DNA of 34,723 nt from a bacterium (GTDB lineage: Bacteria; Electryoneota; RPQS01): the NCBI GenBank assembly GCA_020846695.1, contig JADLDM010000198.1, forward strand, positions 1 to 34,723, read 5' to 3'. The notes below the pieces were generated by a model. That model searched no databases, was not told where the DNA came from, and was given only the letters and a program-made list of their open reading frames with translations. Below, in pieces: positions 8,535 to 16,953 of this stretch; the first letter of the stretch is position 1, and every line of letters begins with the position of its first letter. Position numbers and translations under genes: made by a program.

Positions 8535-9187
8535 CAGTTCTTCGTGGGCGTGGGCGGCTGCGTGGTTTTCTTCAAGGATTCTGCCTTCTTCTTCAAGTCG
8601 GCAGGCTGACGGATTTCGCGGAGCAGATTGGCGGCGTCTTTGTAGATCGGCGATTGCGTGTAGTCCTTCATGATCTTTTCAAGCGCAGCGATCTGCTTCT
8701 CACCCTTCATTTTCTTAGCGGCCTCAAACGCTTCGGCGGCGCGCGCGTCCTTGACCTGCTTCGCGGATTCAGACTCGGGATAGGTTGCTATGAGCGAGTC
8801 GAACATGCCCTGGTTATAGAGTTCAGTCGCGAGCTTGTTTTCGGCGCTCTTAGCCATCTCGGACTTGGGGAAGAGATCAATGACAGCGCGGAAGTTTCCG
8901 GCTGCGATGAGTTGCTGCGCTTTGGCTTGCTGCGCCTGATAGGCAGCGCGTGTGTCGGCAAAGTCTTTCAGGACTTCGTCGTATTTGCCTTGCTTGACGA
9001 GGTCTTCGGCGAGCATGGCGCGTGCGCGCTGGGCGATCTGGAGGTCGGCGTATTTTTCGATGACTTCCTGGTACTTTCCTTGGGCAAATAGCTTTTGCGC
9101 GGCGGACTCGCGATCGCCGCATCCGATCATGAGGATCAGGGCAAGGGCGGCGATGGTGGACAGAAAGATTACAAACGGGCGGGACAT
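8534..9187 (-). CDS. Lipoprotein with four ~30-aa TPR-like helical repeats
   Basis: Start at 9187 preferred (AGGAGC RBS, MSRPFVIFLSTIAALALILMIGCGD lipobox); repeats AQKLFAQGKYQEVIEKYADLQ.../LAEDLVKQGKYDEVLKDFADTR... Confidence 0.82.
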   Translation of the reverse strand: MSRPFVIFLSTIAALALILMIGCGDRESAAQKLFAQGKYQEVIEKYADLQIAQRARAMLAEDLVKQGKYDEVLKDFADTRAAYQAQQAKAQQLIAAGNFRAVIDLFPKSEMAKSAENKLATELYNQGMFDSLIATYPESESAKQVKDARAAEAFEAAKKMKGEKQIAALEKIMKDYTQSPIYKDAANLLREIRQPADLKKKAESLKKTTQPPTPTKN

Positions 9188-9295
9188 GTGGCTCCTCTTG
9201 AGGTCTGCTTTCTCCATTTAACTCAAAAAGTTAGCGATTTGACATGGGATTGTCAAGGCCGTGGTGAGGTCTATTCATTAGAACGCGTCAGGGAG

Positions 9296-9324
9296 TTGAC
9301 AGTTCCCTCGGTTGGTGTTATATT
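9296..9324 (+). promoter_or_regulatory. Putative sigma70-like promoter
   Basis: TTGACA (9296-9301) - 17 nt - TATATT (9319-9324), upstream of the 9398 CDS. Confidence 0.6.
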
Positions 9325-9397
9325 ATTTGATATATCAAGCGGTTAGTTGGAGAGCGATGCAGCATCATGAAATGGAATGCCAAAGGATGAACAGGCC

Positions 9398-10717
9398 ATG
9401 ACGAAGTGGATTGCATGTGTATTGGGTTTAGCTGCGGCGGTGTTCGCGCAGGGCGGGACGCAGAGTTCGCAGGAGGCGGACTCTCTTGCGCGGCTGTTGT
9501 TTGGCGATGAGAAGACGGAGGAGCGGGCGACAGAGTTGTTCCAGCACGGACAAGAGGATTTTCAGGCCGGGGATGAGTTCTTGCGAGACGCGAACTCGAT
9601 GCGCGCGACGGGAGTGGACACGACGATGAAGGCGCGTGGAGGCGTAATCGGATTTCTGGGCCAACAGTTTGGCGATACCGCGAAGTCTTCGCGCGAGGCG
9701 GACACCCGCAAGCGCGCGATGTCTGCTTTTGAAAAAGCGGCGAAGAATTTTGAGAAGGCGCTTGCCAAGCAGCCTGAGATGAAGGAAATTCAGCTTTGGC
9801 TTGTGGCGGCGTATGACCGTATGGAGAATTGGGAGAAGGCGCTTCCGCTCTATCGCGAGATTCTGAACGAGCGGCAGGGTGACGAGGGGTTGTGGTTCAG
9901 CTACGGCTATGCGTCGTTTCGCGCGAAGGAATACGACAAGGCTCTGACCGGATTTGACAACGCGATGCGCATTAAGGAGCTTGTGACGGGAACCGCAGAT
10001 TCAATTCCCAATAGCTACAGATTGTACTCGGGCGAAGCTTACATCAAGACCTATCAGGACAAGAATGCGCTTGAGATGTTTCGCGAAGCGCAAGCGCGAT
10101 CGGATTCCGTGCAGGCGCTTGAGATTCAGAAGACGATAGATTGGATTATGTGGGATGAGGGAGGAATCGCGTGCGTGGAATATCGAGACGCGGCCTTCGC
10201 GGCGGAAGAGAAGCAGGACTGGAACGGCGCGCGTGAGGCGTATTTGGGGGGCATTGCTTCCGCGCGCACGATGAAGTCGCGGGATTTTCTAACGTGGCGG
10301 CTCTCGCTTGTGACCTATAACTGGGGGAACAAGACAGAGGGGATCACGCGCTTGCAGGAGGTTTACAACCGGTTGGGAGGCGAGTGCCCGAAGGATTATG
10401 TGGAGAGCTATGGTCAGATGCTCTATGCGTATGGCCAGGAGTTGGTGCGGAGCGGAGATCGGCGAGGGGCGCTGGACTATCTTCTGACGAGCACGAAGGT
10501 TTCGTGGCAGGGGCAGGGCGGCGGCTATGTGGCGATTGCTCAGGTTGCACAGAATGATTTGGCGCAATCCATCGAGAACGCGGAGCGCGCGCTGACCTAT
10601 TCCTTGACCGACGAACAAAAGCAGGCAGCTTACGAGATTCTGGTTTCCTCGCATCGCGCGAAAGGGAACTGGGACGCGATGAAAAAATATCAGGCTCTGT
10701 TGGACGGGATGAAGTAG
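9398..10717 (+). CDS. TPR-containing secreted/periplasmic protein
   Basis: MTKWIACVLGLAAAVFAQG signal peptide from ATG 9398; TPR-like AAYDRMENWEKALPLYREIL, YASFRAKEYDKALTGFDNAMRI. Confidence 0.8.
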   Translation: MTKWIACVLGLAAAVFAQGGTQSSQEADSLARLLFGDEKTEERATELFQHGQEDFQAGDEFLRDANSMRATGVDTTMKARGGVIGFLGQQFGDTAKSSREADTRKRAMSAFEKAAKNFEKALAKQPEMKEIQLWLVAAYDRMENWEKALPLYREILNERQGDEGLWFSYGYASFRAKEYDKALTGFDNAMRIKELVTGTADSIPNSYRLYSGEAYIKTYQDKNALEMFREAQARSDSVQALEIQKTIDWIMWDEGGIACVEYRDAAFAAEEKQDWNGAREAYLGGIASARTMKSRDFLTWRLSLVTYNWGNKTEGITRLQEVYNRLGGECPKDYVESYGQMLYAYGQELVRSGDRRGALDYLLTSTKVSWQGQGGGYVAIAQVAQNDLAQSIENAERALTYSLTDEQKQAAYEILVSSHRAKGNWDAMKKYQALLDGMK

Positions 10718-10720
10718 GAA

Positions 10721-10762
10721 CCTCCATCCCCTGCCCTTCCCCCGTGAACGGAGGAAGGGGGA
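10721..10762 (+). repeat. Dispersed hairpin repeat D, copy 2
   Basis: CCCTTCC-c-CCGT-GA-ACGG-a-GGAAGGG (10734-10759), 3 nt after the stop codon. Confidence 0.7.
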
Positions 10763-10784
10763 ACGACAATATAGGAGACAGGAC

Positions 10785-12479
10785 GTGAAGTTAATGAGAT
10801 GGCTATGGGCGATGATCGCCGTGATGATGACGATGAATGTGTTTGCCGCGGTGGATTACAAGGTGGTGACGCAGCAGAATGTGACGGATTCGCGTGAGAT
10901 TGAGATCCTGCGCGAAGAGTTGTTTTTGGGAAGTGAAACGATTGAGCGGATTCTGATCACGGACATTTTGAATGACGGATTCGATCAGAACGACGCGGCG
11001 GTGCTCTATCCGACGGGCAGAGTGTTGCGCTTGGAACCGATTTCTGAGCGGCTTGATTCGCTCTTGCGCTCCTTCAAGCTGCCGCCGAATACGGAGATCT
11101 ATGAGGGCTTGCGCTATCATTCAGCCTATGATTCGGTATCGGTGCAGAGTCGCGGCGGACGCGCGTTAGGTTATGGGCTGATGGGAGGGCTTCAGCAGCG
11201 ACTTGAATTGGGTTATCGCGGGAAGACAGTCGAAGGCTATTTCAAGTTCTCCGAGAGCGGCGCGCAAGTCAGGCTTTGGAATTTCGATTCGACGCGCGTG
11301 AGCTTTCCTTTACCCGAGTCTCCGCGCAGCGATACGGTGATCGTGTTTCAACATGACACGATCTATGTGCCGGAGATTGTGACGGTGGAGAAGGATCCGA
11401 TTGTGATTCGCGACACGGTGTATCTGCCGAGCGAACTCTTGAAGAAGCCGCGCGGATTGTTTTATCGTGAAGCGCTGGGCATGATGGGCGGCGGTTATTC
11501 AATGGCGAATCGCGAAGCATCGCGAGGACGATTGACGATTGCAGCGGGTAACGAGTGGGATTTCGGCGTGTGGGATCAGTGGGTTTCGGGCAGGCAGGAG
11601 ATTGATTCACGCGTTGGCTTGCGCTTCACCGCCGAGATGGCTCCGTGGAAGAGCGACACGCTTTCGCCGAGATTTCTTTCGACGCAAGCGGAGCTGATGT
11701 ACATTCCGGCGTGGGATCGAGGTCTCTTCGCATTCGCCGGAATCCGAGCATTTTTTAGCGACGATTTGTTCTGGGATCGCGTGCGCGCGGGTTGGGATGA
11801 AGATTTGTACAGTGAGCCCTCGGGACAGGACTTGGCGCACTATGAATTTGCGGTGAAGAGCGGGCTCGACAAACTTGCGCCTTACGGCACGGGCAAGAAC
11901 ATCGGATTTTGGTTGAAGGGCGCGGTTTGGCTCGCCGACAAGTCGGGTTACAATCTCGAATTGGATCGTTCCTTGGCAACGGAGTGGATTCCGGCGCTTG
12001 ATGATACATTGCCGTGGCGATGGGAGCACACGGGCGGTTCGGACATCGCGGGAAACGTCAGCGTTCGGGTAATGCAGCAATTGAATGTCTCCGCCGGAGC
12101 CGGCTTGATGACACTACCGAATCTTGACTACAAATATCCGGTGAACGACGCAGGTGCAGCGCGGGCGGGATTGTTTGCTCTTCGCCAATTTTATCAGACA
12201 ATTTCCCTTCGAGTTACGCCGCTTTCGGCGGATGATTATCAATTGCGTGTCGAGGGCAGCTATCGCAACAACGGCGTCTCGGTGAAGTGGAAGGACGGCG
12301 AAGATAAGGACATCATCGAGGAAATTTTCTATCCGTATTTTGAGGCGCCGCAGATAGACGGCAGCGTGCAATTGGATTACAATATTGTGCAGGTGCGCGC
12401 GGGAGTGAGCGCGTTTATGCCGAAGGACTTGGATGCGCAGATCAGGCCGTGGGGCGGATTGTATTTCATGTTTAAGTAA
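10785..12479 (+). CDS. Putative outer-membrane/beta-barrel envelope protein
   Basis: Signal peptide MKLMRWLWAMIAVMMTMNVFAA; C-terminal half rich in alternating amphipathic segments ending GGLYFMFK. Confidence 0.7.
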   Translation: MKLMRWLWAMIAVMMTMNVFAAVDYKVVTQQNVTDSREIEILREELFLGSETIERILITDILNDGFDQNDAAVLYPTGRVLRLEPISERLDSLLRSFKLPPNTEIYEGLRYHSAYDSVSVQSRGGRALGYGLMGGLQQRLELGYRGKTVEGYFKFSESGAQVRLWNFDSTRVSFPLPESPRSDTVIVFQHDTIYVPEIVTVEKDPIVIRDTVYLPSELLKKPRGLFYREALGMMGGGYSMANREASRGRLTIAAGNEWDFGVWDQWVSGRQEIDSRVGLRFTAEMAPWKSDTLSPRFLSTQAELMYIPAWDRGLFAFAGIRAFFSDDLFWDRVRAGWDEDLYSEPSGQDLAHYEFAVKSGLDKLAPYGTGKNIGFWLKGAVWLADKSGYNLELDRSLATEWIPALDDTLPWRWEHTGGSDIAGNVSVRVMQQLNVSAGAGLMTLPNLDYKYPVNDAGAARAGLFALRQFYQTISLRVTPLSADDYQLRVEGSYRNNGVSVKWKDGEDKDIIEEIFYPYFEAPQIDGSVQLDYNIVQVRAGVSAFMPKDLDAQIRPWGGLYFMFK

Positions 12480-12480
12480 T

Positions 12481-12524
12481 ACCCCTATCCCCTACCCCTT
12501 TCCCCGTGAACGGAGAAAGGGGAA
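12481..12524 (+). repeat. Dispersed hairpin repeat D, copy 3
   Basis: CCCCTTTC-c-CCGT-GA-ACGG-a-GAAAGGGG (12495-12522), directly after the stop codon. Confidence 0.7.
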
Positions 12525-12532
12525 GTGACTGA

Positions 12533-12563
12533 AGAGGCGGCCATGATGGTCGCCTCTTTGATT
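12533..12563 (+). terminator. Intrinsic terminator after the 10785-12479 CDS
   Basis: AGAGGCGGCCA-TGA-TGGTCGCCTCT (11-bp stem, one wobble) followed by TTGATTTT. Confidence 0.65.
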
Positions 12564-12573
12564 TTGAAATTCG

Positions 12574-12598
12574 GCAGCCACAGGGGCAGCCGCTACAA
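12574..12598 (+). repeat. Dispersed repeat B, copy 4
   Basis: GCAGCCACAGGGGCAGCCGCTACAA, abutting the pgl stop codon. Confidence 0.85.
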
Positions 12599-12600
12599 GC

Positions 12601-13323
12601 TTACTCATACAATTCGTCTGCGGCGGCCTCATCGAGAATCCAAATTAAGCGGCCCTCATCAGGATTGACGCGAGTGGCGGGTAGGCGATAATCTTCTTCT
12701 TTCAGAACTTGAAAAACGGTATTTGATTTTTCTTCACCAGTGACGAGGAAGACGCAGGCGCGCGCGGAATTCAAGACGCGCAGCGTGAACGTCAAGCGCT
12801 TCGGGATTGGGTTGTTTGGAATCTCCACTGCTTCAACGAGCGCGCCGGATTCGAGCGCGGAAGTTCCGGGAAAGAGTGAAGCTGTGTGACCATCACTCCC
12901 CATGCCGAGCAGGATGCAATCGAACATCACGGATTCGGGAAGAAAGCGCGAGCGGAGTGTGCGCGCGTAGGACTCGGCGGCATCGTTGAGATTTATCGAA
13001 TCGGCAGGCATGGGAAAGACTTCGCCGACGGGGACTTTCGAGAGCAGGTTGTCGTGCGCGAGTTTATAATTGGAATCGTTGGAGGATTTGGGTACGGCGC
13101 GTTCGTCGCACCAGAAGACTTCCCATTGTGGCCACTCAAATTCATCGCGCCAGTCTTCGGATGCGAGGAGTTCGAAAAGTTCCTTGGGAGTGGATCCGCC
13201 GGACAATGCAATTCGAAAGACGCCGCGTTCGGCAAGCGCTTCTTTTTGCAGTTCGAGAATCACGGATGCGGCTGCATCGGCGACGTCTTCGGGATATTCG
13301 CAGTAGATGATTTCAGGGTTCAT
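12601..13323 (-). CDS. pgl: 6-phosphogluconolactonase (DevB/SOL type)
   Basis: 240 aa; FRIALSGGSTPKELFELLA, VFWCDERAVPKSSNDSNYKLAHDNLL, LGMGSDGHTASLFPGT. Confidence 0.95.
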   Translation of the reverse strand: MNPEIIYCEYPEDVADAAASVILELQKEALAERGVFRIALSGGSTPKELFELLASEDWRDEFEWPQWEVFWCDERAVPKSSNDSNYKLAHDNLLSKVPVGEVFPMPADSINLNDAAESYARTLRSRFLPESVMFDCILLGMGSDGHTASLFPGTSALESGALVEAVEIPNNPIPKRLTFTLRVLNSARACVFLVTGEEKSNTVFQVLKEEDYRLPATRVNPDEGRLIWILDEAAADELYE

Positions 13324-14387
13324 GAGAAGAGCAGTTTGGGGAGCCAGAGTTGTGCGGCGGAGAGCGCAGAGTGCAGACGATTATCGCGGCCCCACGCGTG
13401 AAGTTCGTGAGTGAGCAGAGTTTTTATGTCCTGATCTTTTGCGCGTGCAAGTCGCGTGCGGCCCTGAAATGTCAGAGAGAAGTTGTCGCCATCGCGCATG
13501 ACGGCTGCGGCGTTGCTGTTGTCGAAGAGAAACTCGACGCCTTCACCGGAAGCTCCGCCTTCGGGAATGAACATGATTGAATGATCATTGCTGCATTCGA
13601 CGACGGGTCTTCTGCCTCTTAGCGCGATGCCCTCCATCTTCCATTTCAGAGATCCCGCAATCCACGCGCCGACGAGTAGCGCACCTGCGGTAGTCTTGTC
13701 GCCGGTGGAGTGAATTCTCACTTCGCGCAGTGGCCCAACGTCGGGGCACTCATCGAAGAGTTCGGCGACGGCTCCACGCCAGCCGGAGAGTTCTGCCCAC
13801 AGGAGATCGGAGACAACGCAAGTCTCGGCGGATTGCTGATAGAATTCGATCCACGGCTTCAAGGACGAAGCGGGCGCGTTTTCGTGGACGCTGCACGTGA
13901 TGACGCGCTCAACGGAATCGGCGAGCAAAGCAAGCAGCGGATGTGAAAGCGGGAGCGAGTGATGCCAGATGACTGCGGTTGAGAGACTCCCCAAAGTCAG
14001 TGAGTGAATCAACGAGGAAGCCCGAAGCGTGGCATCGCCGTCTATTTCAAGAGAGATTGCCTCGGAGCAGATTTGTTTGTTCTCGCCTTCAAGCCTGCGG
14101 CAATTTGCCGTAACCCATGCGCGCTCGGCAGGCGGAGCGGCTTCATCAAGCGTGACCAGAATGCTGCGTGTGGGATGTGCAAGCGCGAGTTCGGGGATGA
14201 TGAATTGCCCGTCGGCCTCGTGCGCTCGCGCGCAGAAGTAAACGAGATTGAACGCAGTTGCTCGCGTGACGGATTCGCCGGACGATTCGGCTTCGCGCCA
14301 TAGTTCTTCGAGTTCCTGCTCAATTCTGGCAACATCCACCTGCTCGCGTGGCGCAAGCTGCTCAGGGTAACTCACAGCTTTCTCCAT
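13320..14387 (-). CDS. opcA: OpcA-like glucose-6-phosphate dehydrogenase assembly protein
   Basis: 355 aa between zwf and pgl; IEQELEELWRE, TRATAFNLVYFC, HPTRSILVTLDE, ICSEAISLEIDG, LSTAVIWHHSLPLSHPLLALLADSVERVI are OpcA-like. Confidence 0.83.
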   Translation of the reverse strand: MEKAVSYPEQLAPREQVDVARIEQELEELWREAESSGESVTRATAFNLVYFCARAHEADGQFIIPELALAHPTRSILVTLDEAAPPAERAWVTANCRRLEGENKQICSEAISLEIDGDATLRASSLIHSLTLGSLSTAVIWHHSLPLSHPLLALLADSVERVITCSVHENAPASSLKPWIEFYQQSAETCVVSDLLWAELSGWRGAVAELFDECPDVGPLREVRIHSTGDKTTAGALLVGAWIAGSLKWKMEGIALRGRRPVVECSNDHSIMFIPEGGASGEGVEFLFDNSNAAAVMRDGDNFSLTFQGRTRLARAKDQDIKTLLTHELHAWGRDNRLHSALSAAQLWLPKLLFS

Positions 14388-15880
14388 CTTCTTCCGTCGG
14401 CAGCGAGCATCGCATCAGCTTCGGCCGGCCCCCACGAACCCGCAACATATTGCGGCAGCGGTTCGCTCTTGTCGGAACTCCAATAATTAAGCACTGGTTG
14501 AACGATTCTCCAGCCTTCTTCGACGGAGTCGCGGCGCGCAAAAAGAGTTTGATCTCCAATCATCGCATCGAGCATCAGACGTTCATAGGCATCGGAGATT
14601 CGACCACCGAAGGAAGTTCCATAGCGAAAGTCCATGTCCACGGGCCGCACGTGCAGCGCGTGACCCGGGAGCTTCGCTTCAAACTTCAAGCTGATTCCTT
14701 CGTTCGGTTGAATACGAATGGCGAGCACGTTTTGATCAAGTTTGTCCACGGGCGATTGTGCGAAGACCGTATGCGGGACTTTGCGAAAAACAATCGCGAC
14801 TTCGGTGACGCGCTTGGGCAGCCTCTTGCCGGTTCTAAGGTAGAAGGGCACTCCTGTCCAGCGCCAGTTGTCAATGTGGAGTTTCAGCGCCGAGAATGTT
14901 TCCGTGCGGGAGTTTTTCGACACGCCATTCTCTTCAAGATAACCGGGAACGGCCTTGCCTGTAACCGCGCCTGCCGCGTAATGCGCGCGCACGGCAAGCG
15001 AAGAAATATCTTCGAGCGGTCTGACGGCTTCGAGGACTTTTCGTTTCTCGTCACGGATGGCTTCGGCGGCGAGCGATGCGGGCCGCTCCATGGCGATCAT
15101 GGCGAGGATTTGCAGGAGGTGATTCTGAATCATGTCGCGCAGCGCGCCGGACTCTTCATAGTATTGCGCACGTTCTTCGACACCGAGCGATTCGGCGGCG
15201 GTGATTTGCACATGATCCACGTAATGATGATTCCACACGGGCTCGAAGAGCGTGTTGGCCAATCTCAGCACGAGAATATTCTGCACGGTCTCTTTGCCGA
15301 GATAGTGGTCAATGCGATAGATTTGCTCTTCCTGAAAGACCTCTGCCGCCGCGCGATTGAGTTCGCGTGCGCTTTTGAGATCGCGGCCAAAGGGTTTCTC
15401 GATAATAATTCTGCTCCACGCGCCGGTTTGCGGATTGGCAAGCCCTGCTTGACCCAAGCCGTGAATGGTGGGAGCATATCCGGTCGGCGGAATCGAGAGG
15501 TAAAAGAGATGATTACGCGGTCCGCCTAAGGATGCAAGATCGGCAAGTTGCTTGGAGAGATTTGCAAACGAGGTATCATCGGATACGGTGAAGATACGCG
15601 CAGCGAAGCTCTTGGCAAACTCCTCATCGGGCACGGAGCCGGGGGCGAATTTGCGCGCGCTTTCGATAACGTCGTTACGGAAACTCGTTTCGTCGAGTGG
15701 CCTCCGCGACACGCAGAGGAAGACGGTCTTATCAGAGAGTCTTCCTTCACGCGCGAGGTGCATCAGGCAGGGGAAGAGTTTTCTGCGCGCGAGGTCGCCG
15801 GTTCCGCCGAAGATAATCAGCGCGCAGGGATCGGTGGGGCTGTCGGCCAACATGCCTTCTCTGAAGGGATTGCCGCTCAT
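14372..15880 (-). CDS. zwf: Glucose-6-phosphate 1-dehydrogenase
   Basis: 502 aa; IIFGGTGDLARRKLFPCL, RIDHYLGKETVQNILVLRLANTLFEPVWN, GYYEESGALRDMIQNHLLQ-type motif, RTGKRLPKRVTEVAIVF. Confidence 0.98.
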   Translation of the reverse strand: MSGNPFREGMLADSPTDPCALIIFGGTGDLARRKLFPCLMHLAREGRLSDKTVFLCVSRRPLDETSFRNDVIESARKFAPGSVPDEEFAKSFAARIFTVSDDTSFANLSKQLADLASLGGPRNHLFYLSIPPTGYAPTIHGLGQAGLANPQTGAWSRIIIEKPFGRDLKSARELNRAAAEVFQEEQIYRIDHYLGKETVQNILVLRLANTLFEPVWNHHYVDHVQITAAESLGVEERAQYYEESGALRDMIQNHLLQILAMIAMERPASLAAEAIRDEKRKVLEAVRPLEDISSLAVRAHYAAGAVTGKAVPGYLEENGVSKNSRTETFSALKLHIDNWRWTGVPFYLRTGKRLPKRVTEVAIVFRKVPHTVFAQSPVDKLDQNVLAIRIQPNEGISLKFEAKLPGHALHVRPVDMDFRYGTSFGGRISDAYERLMLDAMIGDQTLFARRDSVEEGWRIVQPVLNYWSSDKSEPLPQYVAGSWGPAEADAMLAADGRRWRKL

Positions 15881-16773
15881 GAAGACTTGATGGCGTGACC
15901 GCCGAATTGATTACGCAGCGCGGAGAGCAATCTCAGTCCGTAGCCTTCTTCGTCGCGCGATGCGAAGCGGGCGAAGAGCGCGGCGGAAATGGTCGGAGCG
16001 GGCACGGCGTAGTCCACGCACTCGTGAACAGTCCAGCGGCCTTCTCCGGAATCGGCCACCCAAGGTTTGACGTTTTCAAGCTTGGGGTCATCTTGCAAAG
16101 CAAGGGTAGCGAGTTCCAGAAGCCATGAGCGCACGACGCTGCCGTTTTCCCAGAGCTTCGAAATTGCGGGAAGATCTAGTGTGAAGGGGCCGCGATGCAT
16201 GAGTTCAAATCCTTCGGCGTAGGATTGCATCATGGCGTATTCAACTCCGTTATGCACCATTTTGACGAAGTGCCCCGCGCCGGTCGGTCCACAGTGCAGA
16301 TAGCCGTTTTCAGGGGCGAGTGTTTTCAGGGCGGGCTCGACCGTTTTGAATGCGGCCTCCGGGCCTCCGACCATCATGCAGTAGCCCACCTGAAGTCCCC
16401 AGATTCCTCCGGAGGTTCCCGCGTCCATGAACTGAATCCCCGAATCCATGAGCCCTTCGGCGCGGCGCATGGAATCGCGGAAGTTGGAATTGCCTCCGTC
16501 AATTAGAATGTCGCCGGAGGAAAGCAGGGGCTTGATCTGTGCGATGGCGTCATCCACGGGTTGGCCTGCGGGGATCATCAGCCAGACCACGCGAGGCGCA
16601 GCGAGCTTCTTAACCAAGTCGGTGAGGTCGGTTGCTCCTTCGGCTCCCTTTTTCACGGCGAGGGCTACCGGCTCGGGCGAGCGGTTCCCGGCGACGACTT
16701 GATGCCCACCTCTGAGCAGTCTTTCGACCATATTTCCGCCCATGCGGCCCAAGCCATAGAATCCGAGCTTCAT
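15877..16773 (-). CDS. gnd: 6-phosphogluconate dehydrogenase, decarboxylating, short YqeC/GndA-like form
   Basis: ATG at 16773 gives MKLGFYGLGRMGGNMVERLLRGGHQVV; MDAGTSGGIWGLQVGYCMMVGG; HFVKMVHNGVEYAMMQSYAEGFE; ~298 aa. ATGA overlap with zwf (15877-15880). Confidence 0.95.
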   Translation of the reverse strand: MKLGFYGLGRMGGNMVERLLRGGHQVVAGNRSPEPVALAVKKGAEGATDLTDLVKKLAAPRVVWLMIPAGQPVDDAIAQIKPLLSSGDILIDGGNSNFRDSMRRAEGLMDSGIQFMDAGTSGGIWGLQVGYCMMVGGPEAAFKTVEPALKTLAPENGYLHCGPTGAGHFVKMVHNGVEYAMMQSYAEGFELMHRGPFTLDLPAISKLWENGSVVRSWLLELATLALQDDPKLENVKPWVADSGEGRWTVHECVDYAVPAPTISAALFARFASRDEEGYGLRLLSALRNQFGGHAIKSS

Positions 16774-16849
16774 TGTAAATCCTTGAAATATATGGTTTTC
16801 ATTATTCGTTAAGAGTGAGGGGCACGAGGCAGTGTCCTCACAGGCGAAG

Positions 16850-16870
16850 ATTGCGCCAATTCGGCGCAAT
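16850..16870. promoter_or_regulatory. Inverted repeat ATTGCGCC-AATTC-GGCGCAAT in the divergent intergenic region (candidate operator)
   Basis: 8-bp perfect inverted repeat between gnd and the membrane-GT operon. Confidence 0.5.
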
Positions 16871-16883
16871 TTCGTGCCGACGG

Positions 16884-16912
16884 TTGAGACTCACAGCAAT
16901 ATAGACTATTAT
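16884..16912 (+). promoter_or_regulatory. Putative promoter of the membrane glycosyltransferase operon
   Basis: TTGAGA - 17 nt - TATTAT, just downstream of the inverted repeat. Confidence 0.45.
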
Positions 16913-16953
16913 ATATCTTCACGGATTGAGATTCAATTGAAGCGGAGATTGTT

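Noticed and set aside
14348-15529. 393-aa plus-strand ORF
   Set aside because: Fully antisense to zwf, whose protein has unmistakable G6PDH motifs; a shadow ORF in GC-rich coding DNA.
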